Below, one piece after another: positions 34,193 to 43,297 of a stretch of 64,000 nucleotides of DNA. Every line of letters starts with the position of its first letter. Position 1 is the first letter of the stretch. The translations under genes were made by a program, and so were the position numbers. The notes under the pieces were generated by a model, which did no database searches, had not been told where the DNA came from, and saw nothing but the letters and a program-made list of their open reading frames with translations. Where the stretch lies: contig NZ_CP012670.1 of NCBI RefSeq assembly GCF_004135735.1, positions 10,115,501 through 10,179,500 of the forward strand, given 5' to 3'. The DNA is from Sorangium cellulosum (GTDB lineage: Bacteria > Myxococcota_A > Polyangia > Polyangiales > Polyangiaceae).

Positions 34193-35575
34193 ATGCCGTC
34201 CGGGATACCTGCCACCTCGGATCGATCCGAGCGAGGCAGCAAGTGGTTCGCCTGTCGCAAACGGCTCATTCACTGCATGGGGACCGGGCTGCTCGTGGGG
34301 CTCGCGTCCCTGGGCGCGGCATCCTGCGCTCCGACGGCGCCCGCTCGCCCCGAGGACGCGGTCATCCTGGGAGCGCTCCTGCCCTTCTCCGGCAGCGAGT
34401 CGGCCATCGGCCGGAACCTCGAACAGGCGATGTTGCTCGCCATCGAGGACGTGAACGCAGCGGGGGGGCTCGACGGGAGGCCGTTCCACCTCCGGAGCCG
34501 GGACAGCCACTCGAGCCCGGAGCGTGGGTTGGCGCAGCTCTTCGAGCTGCTTTATACGGATCGGGTCGCCTACCTGATAGGGCCCGAGGAGAACGATCTC
34601 GCCCGCGAGATCGCGCAGGACGTGACGGCGCTCGACGTGTTTCACATGCTGCCGGGGTATGCCGCGCCCACGGTCGCGCGCAGCGAGACGAGGGGAGGCC
34701 GGATGCGGCTCGCCCCTTCCGCGTTCCACGTCGGCTGCGCCCTGGCGAAGCTCGCCGTCTTCGAGGGCATCGACACCGTGAACAGCCTGACGGCGCGGGA
34801 CGACTACAACGTCGGCGTCAGCAGCGCGTTCTCGACGCGGTTCACGGTGCTCGGCGGCACGATCCTCCCCTCGGTGACGTTCACGTCGGGCGAGCTGACG
34901 TACACGACCCAGATCAAGGCCGCGTTCGCGTCGCGCGCCGAGCGCACGCTCCTGGCCGCCTACCCCGCCACCGCCTCGACCATCGTGACCGAGTGGACCG
35001 TCTCCGGGCGCCCGGGCACCTGGTTCCTCGGTCCTGCGCTGCGCACCGAGGTGCTCCTCGCCAACATTCCCACGGGCGCTCTCGATGGCTTCCTGGGGGT
35101 CTCGCCGTCGCTCAGCCTGCGCAGCGAGTGCCATGTCGCGGGCGGAGCCCAGGGGACGGTCGAGTGCACGACCGGGAACGCCGCGGCCTTCATCGCGCGC
35201 TTCTCGCGCCGGTGGGACGGCGAAGCGCCGCTGCCCGCGGCGCACTTCTACTACGACGGCGTCGTCCTGCTCGCGATGGGCCTCGTGTACGCCCAGGCGA
35301 CGAGCGGGACGATCCCGTCGTCCGGATTCGAGCTGCAGAAGATCATCCGCGAGCTCAACCGCCCCGGCCATGACGCGGCCTCGTGGCGGGACATGAAGGC
35401 GGCGATGGCCAGGCTCCGCGCGGGGATCCCGCTGCGGTACGTCGGGGCAGCGGCCGAGTACGAGTTCGACGACTACGGGGCGAGCAGGCATCATTTCATG
35501 CAGCGGTGGACCATCGACGGCGACGCCTTCGTCGACCTCGCCCCCGTCGCCGTGGACTGCCCCTTCCGCCAGTGA
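34193..35575 (+). CDS. Branched-chain-amino-acid-type solute-binding lipoprotein
   Basis: 460 residues from ATG 34193; ATG 34277 would give 432 and a tidier lipoprotein signal (GTGLLVGLASLGAASC). Peripla_BP_6/LivJ-like type I fold: DAVILGALLPFSGSESAIGR, NLEQAMLLAIEDVNAAGGLD, RSRDSHSSPERGLAQLFEL, VAYLIGPEENDLAREIA, and in the second lobe LTYTTQIKAAFASRAERTLL and AHFYYDGVVLLAMGLVYAQA. Predicted to bind a small ligand in the periplasm. No ABC permease or ATPase gene is nearby, so it may serve as an orphan receptor or feed a distant transporter. The next gene is another solute-binding protein of a different class. Confidence 0.88.
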   Translation: MPSGIPATSDRSERGSKWFACRKRLIHCMGTGLLVGLASLGAASCAPTAPARPEDAVILGALLPFSGSESAIGRNLEQAMLLAIEDVNAAGGLDGRPFHLRSRDSHSSPERGLAQLFELLYTDRVAYLIGPEENDLAREIAQDVTALDVFHMLPGYAAPTVARSETRGGRMRLAPSAFHVGCALAKLAVFEGIDTVNSLTARDDYNVGVSSAFSTRFTVLGGTILPSVTFTSGELTYTTQIKAAFASRAERTLLAAYPATASTIVTEWTVSGRPGTWFLGPALRTEVLLANIPTGALDGFLGVSPSLSLRSECHVAGGAQGTVECTTGNAAAFIARFSRRWDGEAPLPAAHFYYDGVVLLAMGLVYAQATSGTIPSSGFELQKIIRELNRPGHDAASWRDMKAAMARLRAGIPLRYVGAAAEYEFDDYGASRHHFMQRWTIDGDAFVDLAPVAVDCPFRQ

Positions 35576-35664
35576 TCTCGCCGCGCGCACGAGCGTCACG
35601 CAGGCTCGATTCTCACGCAGGGGCTCCGCGAGCGATTGGAGCCATGAAGGAAGAGGAGGGATCC

Positions 35665-36795
35665 ATGACGAGGACTGGACGATGCTGGATGGCGGCGCTG
35701 GGGCTCATGTTGACGACGGCGGCGTGCGGATCGGGCGACACGGTCGGATCGGGCGAGAGGGCCGAGCCCATCAAGCGAGCGCCGATGGTCGAGAACGAGT
35801 TCACCCCGGTGGAGCTCGAGGCGACGATCGACGCGCTCGTCGCCAGGATCAACGAGAGCTCGCTCGATCCGATGCAGATGGCGGTGCTGGTGAAGTCCAT
35901 CGACGGCTTCTTTGCGCCGGTCGCCACGGGCGCGGGCCGAGCCATGGGCGAGCTCGGCGCCACGGGGAACGTGGTCGCGGGCCTCGGCCGGACGGGCGAG
36001 CTGGAAGAGAGGGTGGAGCACCAGAACGAGCAGATCCGACAGGCGGTGGCGGGCGGCACCGAGGGGATCGGCATCGCGCCGTTCGGCCAGGGCAACGCTG
36101 CCGTCATCGATGAGGCCGTCGAGCAGGGGATCCACGTGGTGACGCTCGACACCGACCTGAAGGACTCGCGGCGCTCGCTCTACGTCGGGACGATCAACGA
36201 GCCCGCCGGCGCCACGGCGGGGAGGACCCTGCTCGAGGAGCTGCCCGAGGGGCCGGGGACGGTGATCCTCCACGGCAGCACCGATGAGACCTGGGCCGAC
36301 GGGATGGATCGGACGCGGGGCGCCCAGGAGGTGCTCACGAGAGCCGGTTACACCGTGGTGGTGAGCTCGGTCATCTGGTCCAACGAGAAAGAGCTCGACG
36401 ATGTCGAAGCGATGAAGGCCGCGATCGTGGCCGCGGACCCGCCCGTCGTGGGAATGCTCGGCCTGTTCAGCGTGTCGTATCGCTGCGCGATGGCCGCGGA
36501 GGCCGCGGACCAGCCGGGCCTCCCCATCGTGGCCTTCGACTTCGATCCGAAGACCGTCGATTACATGCGTCAAGGCCGCATCAAGGCGACGCACGTCCAG
36601 CGGCAGTACTACGAGGGGTACATCGTGCCGTACATCCTCTACGGCATGAAGAGCATCGGCCTCGAGGCGACCAGGGACATCCTCGCTCGGCACATGGTCG
36701 ACGAGACCCGGTTCAACCTCGGCATCGACGTGGTGCCGGCGGGCAAGGTCGACGACTACAACGCCTTCCTCGACTCGATCGGCGCGAATCAGTAG
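35665..36795 (+). CDS. Sugar-type solute-binding lipoprotein (RbsB-like)
   Basis: 376 residues from ATG 35665, chosen because GGAGGG lies 7 bases upstream. Lipobox LGLMLTTAAC. Peripla_BP_4 fold: IRQAVAGGTEGIGIAPFGQG, AAVIDEAVEQGIHVVTLDTD, SRRSLYVGTINEPAGATAGR, GPGTVILHGSTDETWADGMD, VVGMLGLFSVSYRCAMAAEA and PIVAFDFDPKTVDYMRQGRI. The long acidic insertion after the lipobox (EATIDALVARINESSLDPMQ, MAVLVKSIDGFFAPVATGAG) is not part of classical RbsB. No transporter partners adjacent. Ligand unknown, probably a sugar. Confidence 0.88.
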   Translation: MTRTGRCWMAALGLMLTTAACGSGDTVGSGERAEPIKRAPMVENEFTPVELEATIDALVARINESSLDPMQMAVLVKSIDGFFAPVATGAGRAMGELGATGNVVAGLGRTGELEERVEHQNEQIRQAVAGGTEGIGIAPFGQGNAAVIDEAVEQGIHVVTLDTDLKDSRRSLYVGTINEPAGATAGRTLLEELPEGPGTVILHGSTDETWADGMDRTRGAQEVLTRAGYTVVVSSVIWSNEKELDDVEAMKAAIVAADPPVVGMLGLFSVSYRCAMAAEAADQPGLPIVAFDFDPKTVDYMRQGRIKATHVQRQYYEGYIVPYILYGMKSIGLEATRDILARHMVDETRFNLGIDVVPAGKVDDYNAFLDSIGANQ

Positions 36796-36838
36796 CGATG
36801 TCGTAGCTCGAAGGGGGAGCCGGAGCGGCGGACGGGTA

Positions 36839-36865
36839 GAACCCCCCGCGAGGACGCCGGGGTTC
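36839..36865 (+). terminator. Rho-independent-like hairpin
   Basis: GAACCCC at 36839 pairs with GGGGTTC ending 36865. It is directly followed by a second GC stem (GGGGCC...GGCCCC, 36866-36891). Both lie 45-95 bases after the solute-binding protein stop. No T tract follows. Confidence 0.55.
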
Positions 36866-37010
36866 GGGGCCTTCCGCGCCCTGCGGGCCCCGTCGCGTAA
36901 CAGCCACGCTGCCGTGCGCGCCCCCAGCGGTCGCCGACGTTCACGACCACGTCCACGACACGAACCTCGAGACCCCGACGCAGGCGGGCATCTTCCAGGT
37001 CAAGAACACG

Positions 37011-37298
37011 GTGAACGGCAAGGTCCTGCTCGGCAGCAGCACGAACCTCCATGGACCGCTCAACAAGCACCGTTTCATGCTGTCGATCGGCATGCACACG
37101 AACCAGGAGCTCCAGAGGGACTGGAAGCTGCACGGCCCGGACGCCTTCACGTTCGAGGTGCTCGAGGTCGTGAAGCCCAAGGACGATCCGGGGTTCTCCG
37201 TGTCGGACGAGCTCACCCTGCTCGAGCAGATCTGGCTGGAGAAGCTGTCGCCGCTCGCGCCGCGCGGCTACAACACCGGCACGCGCATTCGCGAGTGA
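37011..37298 (+). CDS. GIY-YIG nuclease-family protein, N-terminus uncertain
   Basis: 95 residues from GTG 37011, but family-like sequence in frame reaches back to about 36972 (TPTQAGIFQVKNTVNGKVLL), where the expected GxFQVKN beta-strand of the GIY-YIG core lies. No ATG or GTG is in that upstream frame, so it may use CTG 36909 or be 5'-truncated. The core is VKNTVNGKVLLGSSTNLHGP, LNKHRFMLSIGMHTNQELQR, DWKLHGPDAFTFEVLEVVKP and LTLLEQIWLEKLSPLAPRGY. The conserved catalytic Arg and Glu positions seem present (HRF; E in FEVLEV). These small stand-alone proteins are of unknown role. Confidence 0.7.
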   Translation: MNGKVLLGSSTNLHGPLNKHRFMLSIGMHTNQELQRDWKLHGPDAFTFEVLEVVKPKDDPGFSVSDELTLLEQIWLEKLSPLAPRGYNTGTRIRE

Positions 37299-37579
37299 GG
37301 CCGCTCCGCGGCGCCCGACGAGGCTCGCGCCGCGCACCCCCGGGACGAGCTCCGCGACGCCGTCCCACCGGACCCGCTGTCGCACACCCGCGCACGCCCC
37401 CGCCATCGGATCACCCGCCTCCTCCGCCGCTCGCCAGGGCTGGACCGCCACGATCGCCACCCCTACCCTCGGGGCCTCCATGCAATCGTGACCGAAACGT
37501 CACCCAGCGGTCGCCGTTGCCCTCGGGGCGCCGCGGCGGCTCGTGCGGGCGCGGCGTGTCGGTCAGGGGTGGTCCAGCG
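37299..37579. other. Intergenic gap
   Basis: No gene supported. Sequence is ordinary high GC with no strong hairpin. A promoter for the PEP-utilising pair is expected here but none could be recognised. Confidence 0.35.
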
Positions 37580-39322
37580 ATGAAGAACGATCCGAGCTTT
37601 CCCGACGCCAGATTCCAAGCCCCCGGCCCGGGCCCCTGGGAGCTCGAGCGGGCGCACTTCTCGCGACCGATCTCCCGGTTCTCCGTCGAGCCGCTCATGT
37701 ACGGGATGCCGAGGGGCTTCGCCGAGGGGGCGGAGCGCTACGGGCTCCTCATGAGCCACTTCAGGCCGGCGCTCGTCAGCGGTTTCCTCTACATGCAGGC
37801 CGTGGCCGTCGGCGCGCGGGAAGGGGCGAGCGGGCCGCCGCCGAAGCCGCTCCTGTGGCTCCTCCTGCGCCTGCACCCCCGGCTGCGCGAGCGCGTCGAG
37901 CGGTCCCGCAAGGTCTTCGAGACCAGGCTGTGGCGCGAGGACCTCGACCGGTGGGATCGCGTCGACCGGCCCCGCGCCACCGAGAGGAACCTCGCCGTCC
38001 AGGCCGTCGACCCCGCCCGGCTCGACACGGACGCGCTGATCGCGCACCTGCGCCGCGTCCAGGCCCACCTGGAGGCCATGATCGCCCTGCACCACCGCTA
38101 CAACTTCCCCAGCGTCCTGCCCGTGGGCGACTACCTCGCGCACGTCGCCGCGTGGACCGGCGCGAGCCCCGGCGAGGCGCTCGCGCTCCTGCAGGGGACC
38201 ACGCCGCTCGCGAAGGGCGTCGCGGCCGAGGAGCTCGCGGCCCTCTCCAGCGCCCTGCGCGCGAGCGCGGCGGGCCGCGACGCGCTCGCCCAGCGCGGCG
38301 ACCCGCAGGCGGTGCTCGACGCGCTCGCCGCCCTGGAGGGCGACGTCGGTCAGGCCACGCGCGCTTACCTCGACCTCGTGCGGTTCCGCACCGTGGGCTA
38401 CGACGTGGCCGACAAGACCGGCGGCGAGCTGCCCGAGGTGCTCGTCCGGGCCATCCGCGCGGCCGTCGACGGCGACCGCGGCGACCGGGCGCTCGCCGCG
38501 CGCGACGCCCGGGAGAAGGCGCTGCGCGAGCGCGTGCCCGCGGCCCACCGCGCCCAGTTCGACGAGCTACTCGCCGAGGCGCGCCGCACGAACCGGCTCC
38601 GCGACGAGCGCGCCCTCTACTCGGACGCCTGGGGCACCGGGCTCGCCCGCCGGGCCGTCCTCGAGGCCGGGCGCCGCCTCGCCGCCGCCGGCACGATCGA
38701 CGACCCCGAGCACGCCGTGGACCTCTCCCTCGACGAGATGATCGGCCTCCTGCGCGATCGGCGCGCGCCGTCCGCCGCGGAGGTCGCGCGGCGCGCCCGC
38801 TTCCGCGCGACGGCCACCCTCGCCGACGCGCCCCCGTGGCTGAACATGCCCCCCGGCCCGCCGCCCCCGCTCGACCTGCTCCCCGCCCCCGCGCGCCGCG
38901 CCACGCGGGCCGTCGACGCCCTCCTCGCCGCCATGTCCGTCGAGTCCGAGGCCAGGAACACCGAGGCGACCGTCCGCGGCCTCTCCATCAACGACGGCGT
39001 GTACGAGGGCACGGCGCGCGTCGTGATCCACCCGGACGACTTCGGGCGGATCCAGCAGGGCGACGTGCTCGTGACGCGCGCGACGTCGGCGTCGTTCAAC
39101 GTCGTGCTCCCGCTGCTCGGCGCCATCGTGACCGACCGCGGCGGGCAGCTCTGCCACGCGGCGATCGTCGCGCGCGAGTACGGCATCCCCGGCGTCGTCG
39201 GCACGCGGGACGGCACGACGACGATCCCGGACGGGGCGCGCGTGCGCGTCGACGGCGCCGCCGGCGAGGTGACGGTCCTCGCCAGGGCGCCCGAGCGCCG
39301 CGCGCAGGAGGCGACGCTGTGA
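37580..39322 (+). CDS. PEP-utilising enzyme, swivelling His domain protein
   Basis: 580 residues from ATG 37580. The C-terminal ~110 residues are the phosphohistidine swivel domain of PEP synthase, PPDK and rifampicin phosphotransferase: GTARVVIHPDDFGRIQQGDV, LVTRATSASFNVVLPLLGAI, VTDRGGQLCHAAIVAREYGI, PGVVGTRDGTTTIPDGARV, with the phosphoacceptor His in GGQLCHAAI. The N-terminal part begins ELERAHFSRPISRFSVEPLM, resembling the middle rifampicin-binding-type domain of RPH-like enzymes. The ATP-grasp half is missing and is supplied by the next gene, which overlaps by four bases. The two should form one enzyme that moves a phosphate from ATP through the His to an acceptor. Confidence 0.85.
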   Translation: MKNDPSFPDARFQAPGPGPWELERAHFSRPISRFSVEPLMYGMPRGFAEGAERYGLLMSHFRPALVSGFLYMQAVAVGAREGASGPPPKPLLWLLLRLHPRLRERVERSRKVFETRLWREDLDRWDRVDRPRATERNLAVQAVDPARLDTDALIAHLRRVQAHLEAMIALHHRYNFPSVLPVGDYLAHVAAWTGASPGEALALLQGTTPLAKGVAAEELAALSSALRASAAGRDALAQRGDPQAVLDALAALEGDVGQATRAYLDLVRFRTVGYDVADKTGGELPEVLVRAIRAAVDGDRGDRALAARDAREKALRERVPAAHRAQFDELLAEARRTNRLRDERALYSDAWGTGLARRAVLEAGRRLAAAGTIDDPEHAVDLSLDEMIGLLRDRRAPSAAEVARRARFRATATLADAPPWLNMPPGPPPPLDLLPAPARRATRAVDALLAAMSVESEARNTEATVRGLSINDGVYEGTARVVIHPDDFGRIQQGDVLVTRATSASFNVVLPLLGAIVTDRGGQLCHAAIVAREYGIPGVVGTRDGTTTIPDGARVRVDGAAGEVTVLARAPERRAQEATL

Positions 39323-40125
39323 TCGCGGGCCTGCACGAGGCGCTCCACGAGGCGGAGTTCGGGGGCAAGGCGGCGCAGCTCGGGCGCGCGCTGCGCGGGG
39401 GCCTGCCGGTGCCGCCGGGCGTCGCGCTGTCGGCGGGGTTCGTCGCGCGGGTCGTCGCCGGCGAGGGCGCGGCGGTGGACCGGCTGGTCGAGGCGTTCCG
39501 CGCGCTCGACGGGCCGGTGGCCGTGCGGTCGTCCGGCGTCGGCGAGGACGGCGCCGCGGCGAGCTTCGCGGGGCAGCACGCGACGGAGCTCAACGTGCGG
39601 GGCCGCGACGGCCTGCTCCAGGCCGTCCGCAGGGTGCACGCCTCGGCGCGCACCGAGGCCGCGCTGGCCTACCGGCGGAGGCTCGGGCTGCCGCCGGAGC
39701 CGCGCATGGGGATCGTCGTGCAGCGGCTCGTGCACGCCGACTGCGCGGGGGTGCTCTTCACGCGCAACCCGGCCACGGGCGCCGACGAGCGCGTGGTCGA
39801 GGCGACGTGGGGCCTCGGCGAGGCGGTCGTCGCCGGCCTCGTGACCCCGGACAGCTACCGCATGGCCCGGGGCGGGCGCGTCCTCGAGCGGCGGCCGGGC
39901 GACAAGGACGTCGCCATCGTGTGGGCCGAGGAGGGCGGCACGCGCGAGGTCGAGGTCGAGCCCGAGCGGGCCGCGGCGCTGTGCCTCGACGACGCGCGGC
40001 TCGCCGCGCTGGAGGCGCTGGCCGCGGCGTGCGAGGCGGCGTTCGGCGGCACGCAGGACCTCGAGTGGGCGTTTGCGGGCGACCGCCTGGTGCTGCTCCA
40101 GCGGCGGGCCATCACGCGTGGCTGA
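39319..40125 (+). CDS. PEP synthase/RPH-type ATP-binding domain protein
   Basis: 268 residues from GTG 39319 (GTGA overlap with the previous stop). It is the PPDK_N ATP-grasp domain alone: HEAEFGGKAAQLGRALRGGL, PVPPGVALSAGFVARVV, LDGPVAVRSSGVGEDGAAAS, FAGQHATELNVRGRDGLLQA, MGIVVQRLVHADCAGVLFTR, NPATGADERVVEATWGLGEA, VVAGLVTPDSYRM and AAFGGTQDLEWAFAGDRLVL, ending LQRRAITRG. The RSS.GEDG loop and the QDLEWA metal-binding segment are intact. Full enzymes are 750-870 residues with this domain first; here it is encoded second and separately. Confidence 0.9.
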   Translation: MIAGLHEALHEAEFGGKAAQLGRALRGGLPVPPGVALSAGFVARVVAGEGAAVDRLVEAFRALDGPVAVRSSGVGEDGAAASFAGQHATELNVRGRDGLLQAVRRVHASARTEAALAYRRRLGLPPEPRMGIVVQRLVHADCAGVLFTRNPATGADERVVEATWGLGEAVVAGLVTPDSYRMARGGRVLERRPGDKDVAIVWAEEGGTREVEVEPERAAALCLDDARLAALEALAAACEAAFGGTQDLEWAFAGDRLVLLQRRAITRG

Positions 40126-41611
40126 GGCCTCGTCTCGGGCGGAGGGCTCGTCCCGGGCGGAGGGCTCGTCTCGGGCGGAGGGCTCGTCTCGGGTGCCGGT
40201 GCGGCTGCTCGCCGCCATCGTGCTCTCGACGGCGCTCGCGCCGCTCAACTCCACGATGGTGGCCGTGGCGCTGCCCGAGATGGCGCGCGACCTCCACGAG
40301 GGCTCGGGCGAGCTCCGCCAGGGGCTCGTGACGAGCTACCTGCTCACGAACATCGTCCTGCAGAGCCCGGGGGGGAAGCTCGGCGACCGGCTCGGCCACC
40401 GGCGCGCGCTCGCGCTGGGCCAGCTCGTCTTCGCCGCGGGCGCCGCGCTCGCCTACGTGTGGCCGGTGCTCCCGGTGCTCACGGCGTCGCGCATCGTGAT
40501 GGCCGCGGGCGGCGCGATCCTCGCCCCGAGCGCGACGGCCATGCTCCGCACGGAGCTGCCGCCCGAGGTGCGCGGCCGCGCGTTCGGCGCCTTCGGGGCG
40601 ATGATGGGCCTCGCGGCGGGCGCGGGGCCGAAGGTCGGGGCGCTGCTCGTGGCGCACTTCGGGTGGGCGTCGATCTTCCTCGCGAACGTCCCGGTGTTGC
40701 TCGTCGCGGCCGCGCTCGCGCACCTCGGCGCGCGCGCGGCGTCCCCGGCGCCCGCCGCGCTCGCCGCGCCGGCGGCCCCCCCTGCGCCCGCTGCGTCCGC
40801 GGCCCCCGCCGCGCCGGCGGCCCCCGCCGCGCCGGCGCGCTTCGACCTCGTGGGCTCGGCGCTGCTCGGCGCCTCGCTCCTGGGCCTCGTCATCGGCCTC
40901 GAGAACGCCCACCTCCGCTGGGCGGCCGCGCTCGGCGCGCTGGGCCTCGTGCCATTCGTGCTCTGGGAGCGGCGCGCCGCGGACCCGGTCATCGACTTCT
41001 CGCTGTTCCGGCGGCGCACCTTCGTCGGCGGCAGCCTGATCATCGCCCTCCAGAACTTCGCCATGTACTCGGTCATGTTCGAGCTGCCGCAGGTGGCCGC
41101 GCGGCTGTTCGACGTGGCGCCGCGCGACGTCGGCAACACGCTGGTGGCGATGATGGCGATGATGGTCGTCGCCTCGCCGCTCGCGGGGCGCGGCTCCGAG
41201 CGGTTCGGGGCGCGCGCCGTCGCCCTGCTCGGCGGCTCGCTCGCCCTGGTCGGCATGGTCCTGCTCGCGGCGCGGCCGCTCGGCGCCATCACCGACGCGG
41301 CGCCGGCGCTCGCCCTGCTCGGCGCGGGCCTGGGCCTCACGTCCGCGCCGTCCCAGGCCGCCGCCATGAGCGACGTCCCGCGCCACCAGAGCGGGATGGC
41401 CGCGGGCCTCACCTCGACGATGCGCTACCTCGGGGGCATCGGCGGCCTCACCGTGCTCGGCCTGGTCCTCTCCGAGGCCCGCGCGCCCGAGGTCGTGGTG
41501 CGCGAGCACACCACGGCCATCGCGGTCTTCGGCGTCGCGCTGCTCCTCGCGATCGGCTGCGCGCTGACGCTCCCCGGCCGCGGCGCGGCGCCGGCCAGGG
41601 CGTCCCGGTGA
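40118..41611 (+). CDS. MFS drug-type transporter (DHA2-like)
   Basis: 498 residues from GTG 40118, overlapping the previous stop by 8 bases. About 12-14 TM helices. Motif A-like GGKLGDRLGHRRALALGQLV, motif C-like AAGAGPKVGALLVAHFGWAS and first helix STALAPLNSTMVAVALPEMA are those of H+-driven exporters. A long Pro/Ala-rich loop (residues ~205-245) separates the halves. The N-terminus is three and a half copies of an 18-bp repeat (SSRAEG), likely a flexible cytosolic extension. Coupling to a phosphotransferase pair suggests a resistance or export role for the product or for an antibiotic. Confidence 0.88.
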   Translation: MAEASSRAEGSSRAEGSSRAEGSSRVPVRLLAAIVLSTALAPLNSTMVAVALPEMARDLHEGSGELRQGLVTSYLLTNIVLQSPGGKLGDRLGHRRALALGQLVFAAGAALAYVWPVLPVLTASRIVMAAGGAILAPSATAMLRTELPPEVRGRAFGAFGAMMGLAAGAGPKVGALLVAHFGWASIFLANVPVLLVAAALAHLGARAASPAPAALAAPAAPPAPAASAAPAAPAAPAAPARFDLVGSALLGASLLGLVIGLENAHLRWAAALGALGLVPFVLWERRAADPVIDFSLFRRRTFVGGSLIIALQNFAMYSVMFELPQVAARLFDVAPRDVGNTLVAMMAMMVVASPLAGRGSERFGARAVALLGGSLALVGMVLLAARPLGAITDAAPALALLGAGLGLTSAPSQAAAMSDVPRHQSGMAAGLTSTMRYLGGIGGLTVLGLVLSEARAPEVVVREHTTAIAVFGVALLLAIGCALTLPGRGAAPARASR

Positions 41612-41662
41612 CTCCTCTTCTTCCACGCTGATTCCAGCGGAAGCGCCGCGCCCGATTCGGCC

Positions 41663-43297
41663 TCACTTCCAGTTGACGGTGGCCCAGCCGCGTGCAGGAA
41701 TGCTGAACTGGAGCTTCGTGCCGGCCACGCCGAGGGTGGTCGCCTTCGCTGAATTGCCGGAGTTGTGCAGGATCGTGACGAGGGTGCCGTCAGGGTTCTT
41801 GAAGGCCAGCGCGTCGCCGCCGGTCGTGCCGACGCGCGTCGCCCCAGGATCGACGTACTGGGAGACGTGGCGGAAGACGTGGTAGACGGGCGTCACGTTC
41901 AGCGTCTTGGTCGCCGTGTCCACGGTAAGGAGCGCGTTCTGGGGCCACGGCCGCTGCGAGTCCAGGTTCTTCCCGGCCGTGTCCAGCACCATGTTCCAGG
42001 CGCTGTACGAGCTCACACCGGCCTTGATCCAGTCGCGGATGAGCCCCCAGCTCTCCACGGCATAGGCGTGGTCGTTCGGCGCCGCGTTCCGGTTGAATGT
42101 CGCGTCGATCCAGGGATAGTTGCCGCACTTGTGCTCCGTCTGCACGATCGGCAGATTGCGCGATTTCAGGCTGGCCACGCTGCCCATCACGTTCCACTGC
42201 AGCCCGAAGCCCTTGACGTACTTCATCGCGGTGGCGTCGCCGGTCACGGCGTCGAGGATCGCCACGTCCGCCCCGGCAGCGTCGTTGGACATCGTGCCGA
42301 GATAGATCTGCGCCGCGAGCCCTCGCTCTTCGAACGTCGGCCCGAGGTAGGTGCCGATGAACTTGGTCATGAGCGGCGCCGTCCACAGGCAGCTCGGATA
42401 TCTCGTCTCGTAGTTGGGCTCGTTCTGGGGGTGGATCGCCTCGATGGTCAGCCCCTCCTCCGCGTACGCCTCCACGAACTTCGCGAGGTACAGGGCATAC
42501 GCTTGCAGGATCGTCGCGTCGTCCTTCATCCTGCCGCCATCCATGGCGCCGTTGCTCTTCATCCAGGTGGGGGGCGTCCAGGGGCTGGCCCAGAGGTGGA
42601 GGCCGGGCCTCACGCCGAGCGCCGCCTTGATGTACGGGATCAACTTCTCCCTGTCCCGATCGATGGAAAAGCTCTCCATCGCGGTATCGTTCGGCGTCTC
42701 GTTGAGGGTGTAGCGATCCATCGCGAAGTCGCTGGCGCCGATGGGGATGCGCCCGTAGACGAAGGCCGCTCCCTCGTGCGCGTCGAAGAGGAGCTTGATG
42801 GCGCGCGCCCTCTCCGGCTCGCTGAGCATGGAGAGCACGTGCCACCCCACCTCGTTGAAGGTGCCGCCGAAGCCGTCCCACCGCTGGTGGGTGGTCGCGT
42901 CGTCGACGGTCACGTCGGCGTTGCCGCTCGTCACCTCCGTCGGCGTCTCGATCTTCCAGTAGTCGTCCTGACCGGAGGTGATCAGCACGGGCTCGATCAC
43001 GACGGGCCCGCCGCCGGTGGACGAGCTGCCACCGCCGCCTTCTCCGACCGGAGCGCCGCCGTCGCCGCCCGGGTCCGTCGCGCCGCCCGTGCCCCCACCG
43101 CCGCTCGCCGCGGCGCCGCCCGTGCCCGGACCGCCGCCCGTTCCCCCGCCCCCGGGGCCCGCCGCGCCGCCGCCCGGCCCCGTCGCGCCGCCCGCGCCGC
43201 CCTCGCCCTCGGGTTCGGTCGGGCCGGTCGAGGAGCCGCAAGCCGCGAAGAAAAACGCGAGCAAAATGCCGGTGGTCGATGCAAGTGTCCTGTTCAT
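41663..43297 (-). CDS. Glycoside hydrolase family 30 lipoprotein
   Basis: 544 residues from ATG 43297 with GAGGAGC upstream. Lipobox LLAFFFAAC, then a Gly-rich linker (residues ~25-95) of GGGGTGG-type repeats. The GH30 catalytic barrel has RWDGFGGTFNEVGWHVLSML, WASPWTPPTWMKSNGAMDGG, TIEAIHPQNEPNYETRYPSC (acid/base Glu near residue 292) and LPIVQTEHKCGNYPW (nucleophile Glu near 388). A C-terminal beta-domain ends NSGNSAKATTLGVAGTKLQF. GH30 includes beta-1,6-glucanase, glucuronoxylanase and glucosylceramidase; the WTPPTWMK and EHKCG details favour a beta-glucanase. Surface-bound, it would degrade fungal or plant glucans. Monocistronic. Confidence 0.9.
   Translation of the reverse strand: MNRTLASTTGILLAFFFAACGSSTGPTEPEGEGGAGGATGPGGGAAGPGGGGTGGGPGTGGAAASGGGGTGGATDPGGDGGAPVGEGGGGSSSTGGGPVVIEPVLITSGQDDYWKIETPTEVTSGNADVTVDDATTHQRWDGFGGTFNEVGWHVLSMLSEPERARAIKLLFDAHEGAAFVYGRIPIGASDFAMDRYTLNETPNDTAMESFSIDRDREKLIPYIKAALGVRPGLHLWASPWTPPTWMKSNGAMDGGRMKDDATILQAYALYLAKFVEAYAEEGLTIEAIHPQNEPNYETRYPSCLWTAPLMTKFIGTYLGPTFEERGLAAQIYLGTMSNDAAGADVAILDAVTGDATAMKYVKGFGLQWNVMGSVASLKSRNLPIVQTEHKCGNYPWIDATFNRNAAPNDHAYAVESWGLIRDWIKAGVSSYSAWNMVLDTAGKNLDSQRPWPQNALLTVDTATKTLNVTPVYHVFRHVSQYVDPGATRVGTTGGDALAFKNPDGTLVTILHNSGNSAKATTLGVAGTKLQFSIPARGWATVNWK

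Noticed and set aside
36866..36891. Small structured RNA after the solute-binding gene
   Set aside because: Two short GC stems are better explained as a terminator pair; no promoter or conserved RNA feature seen.
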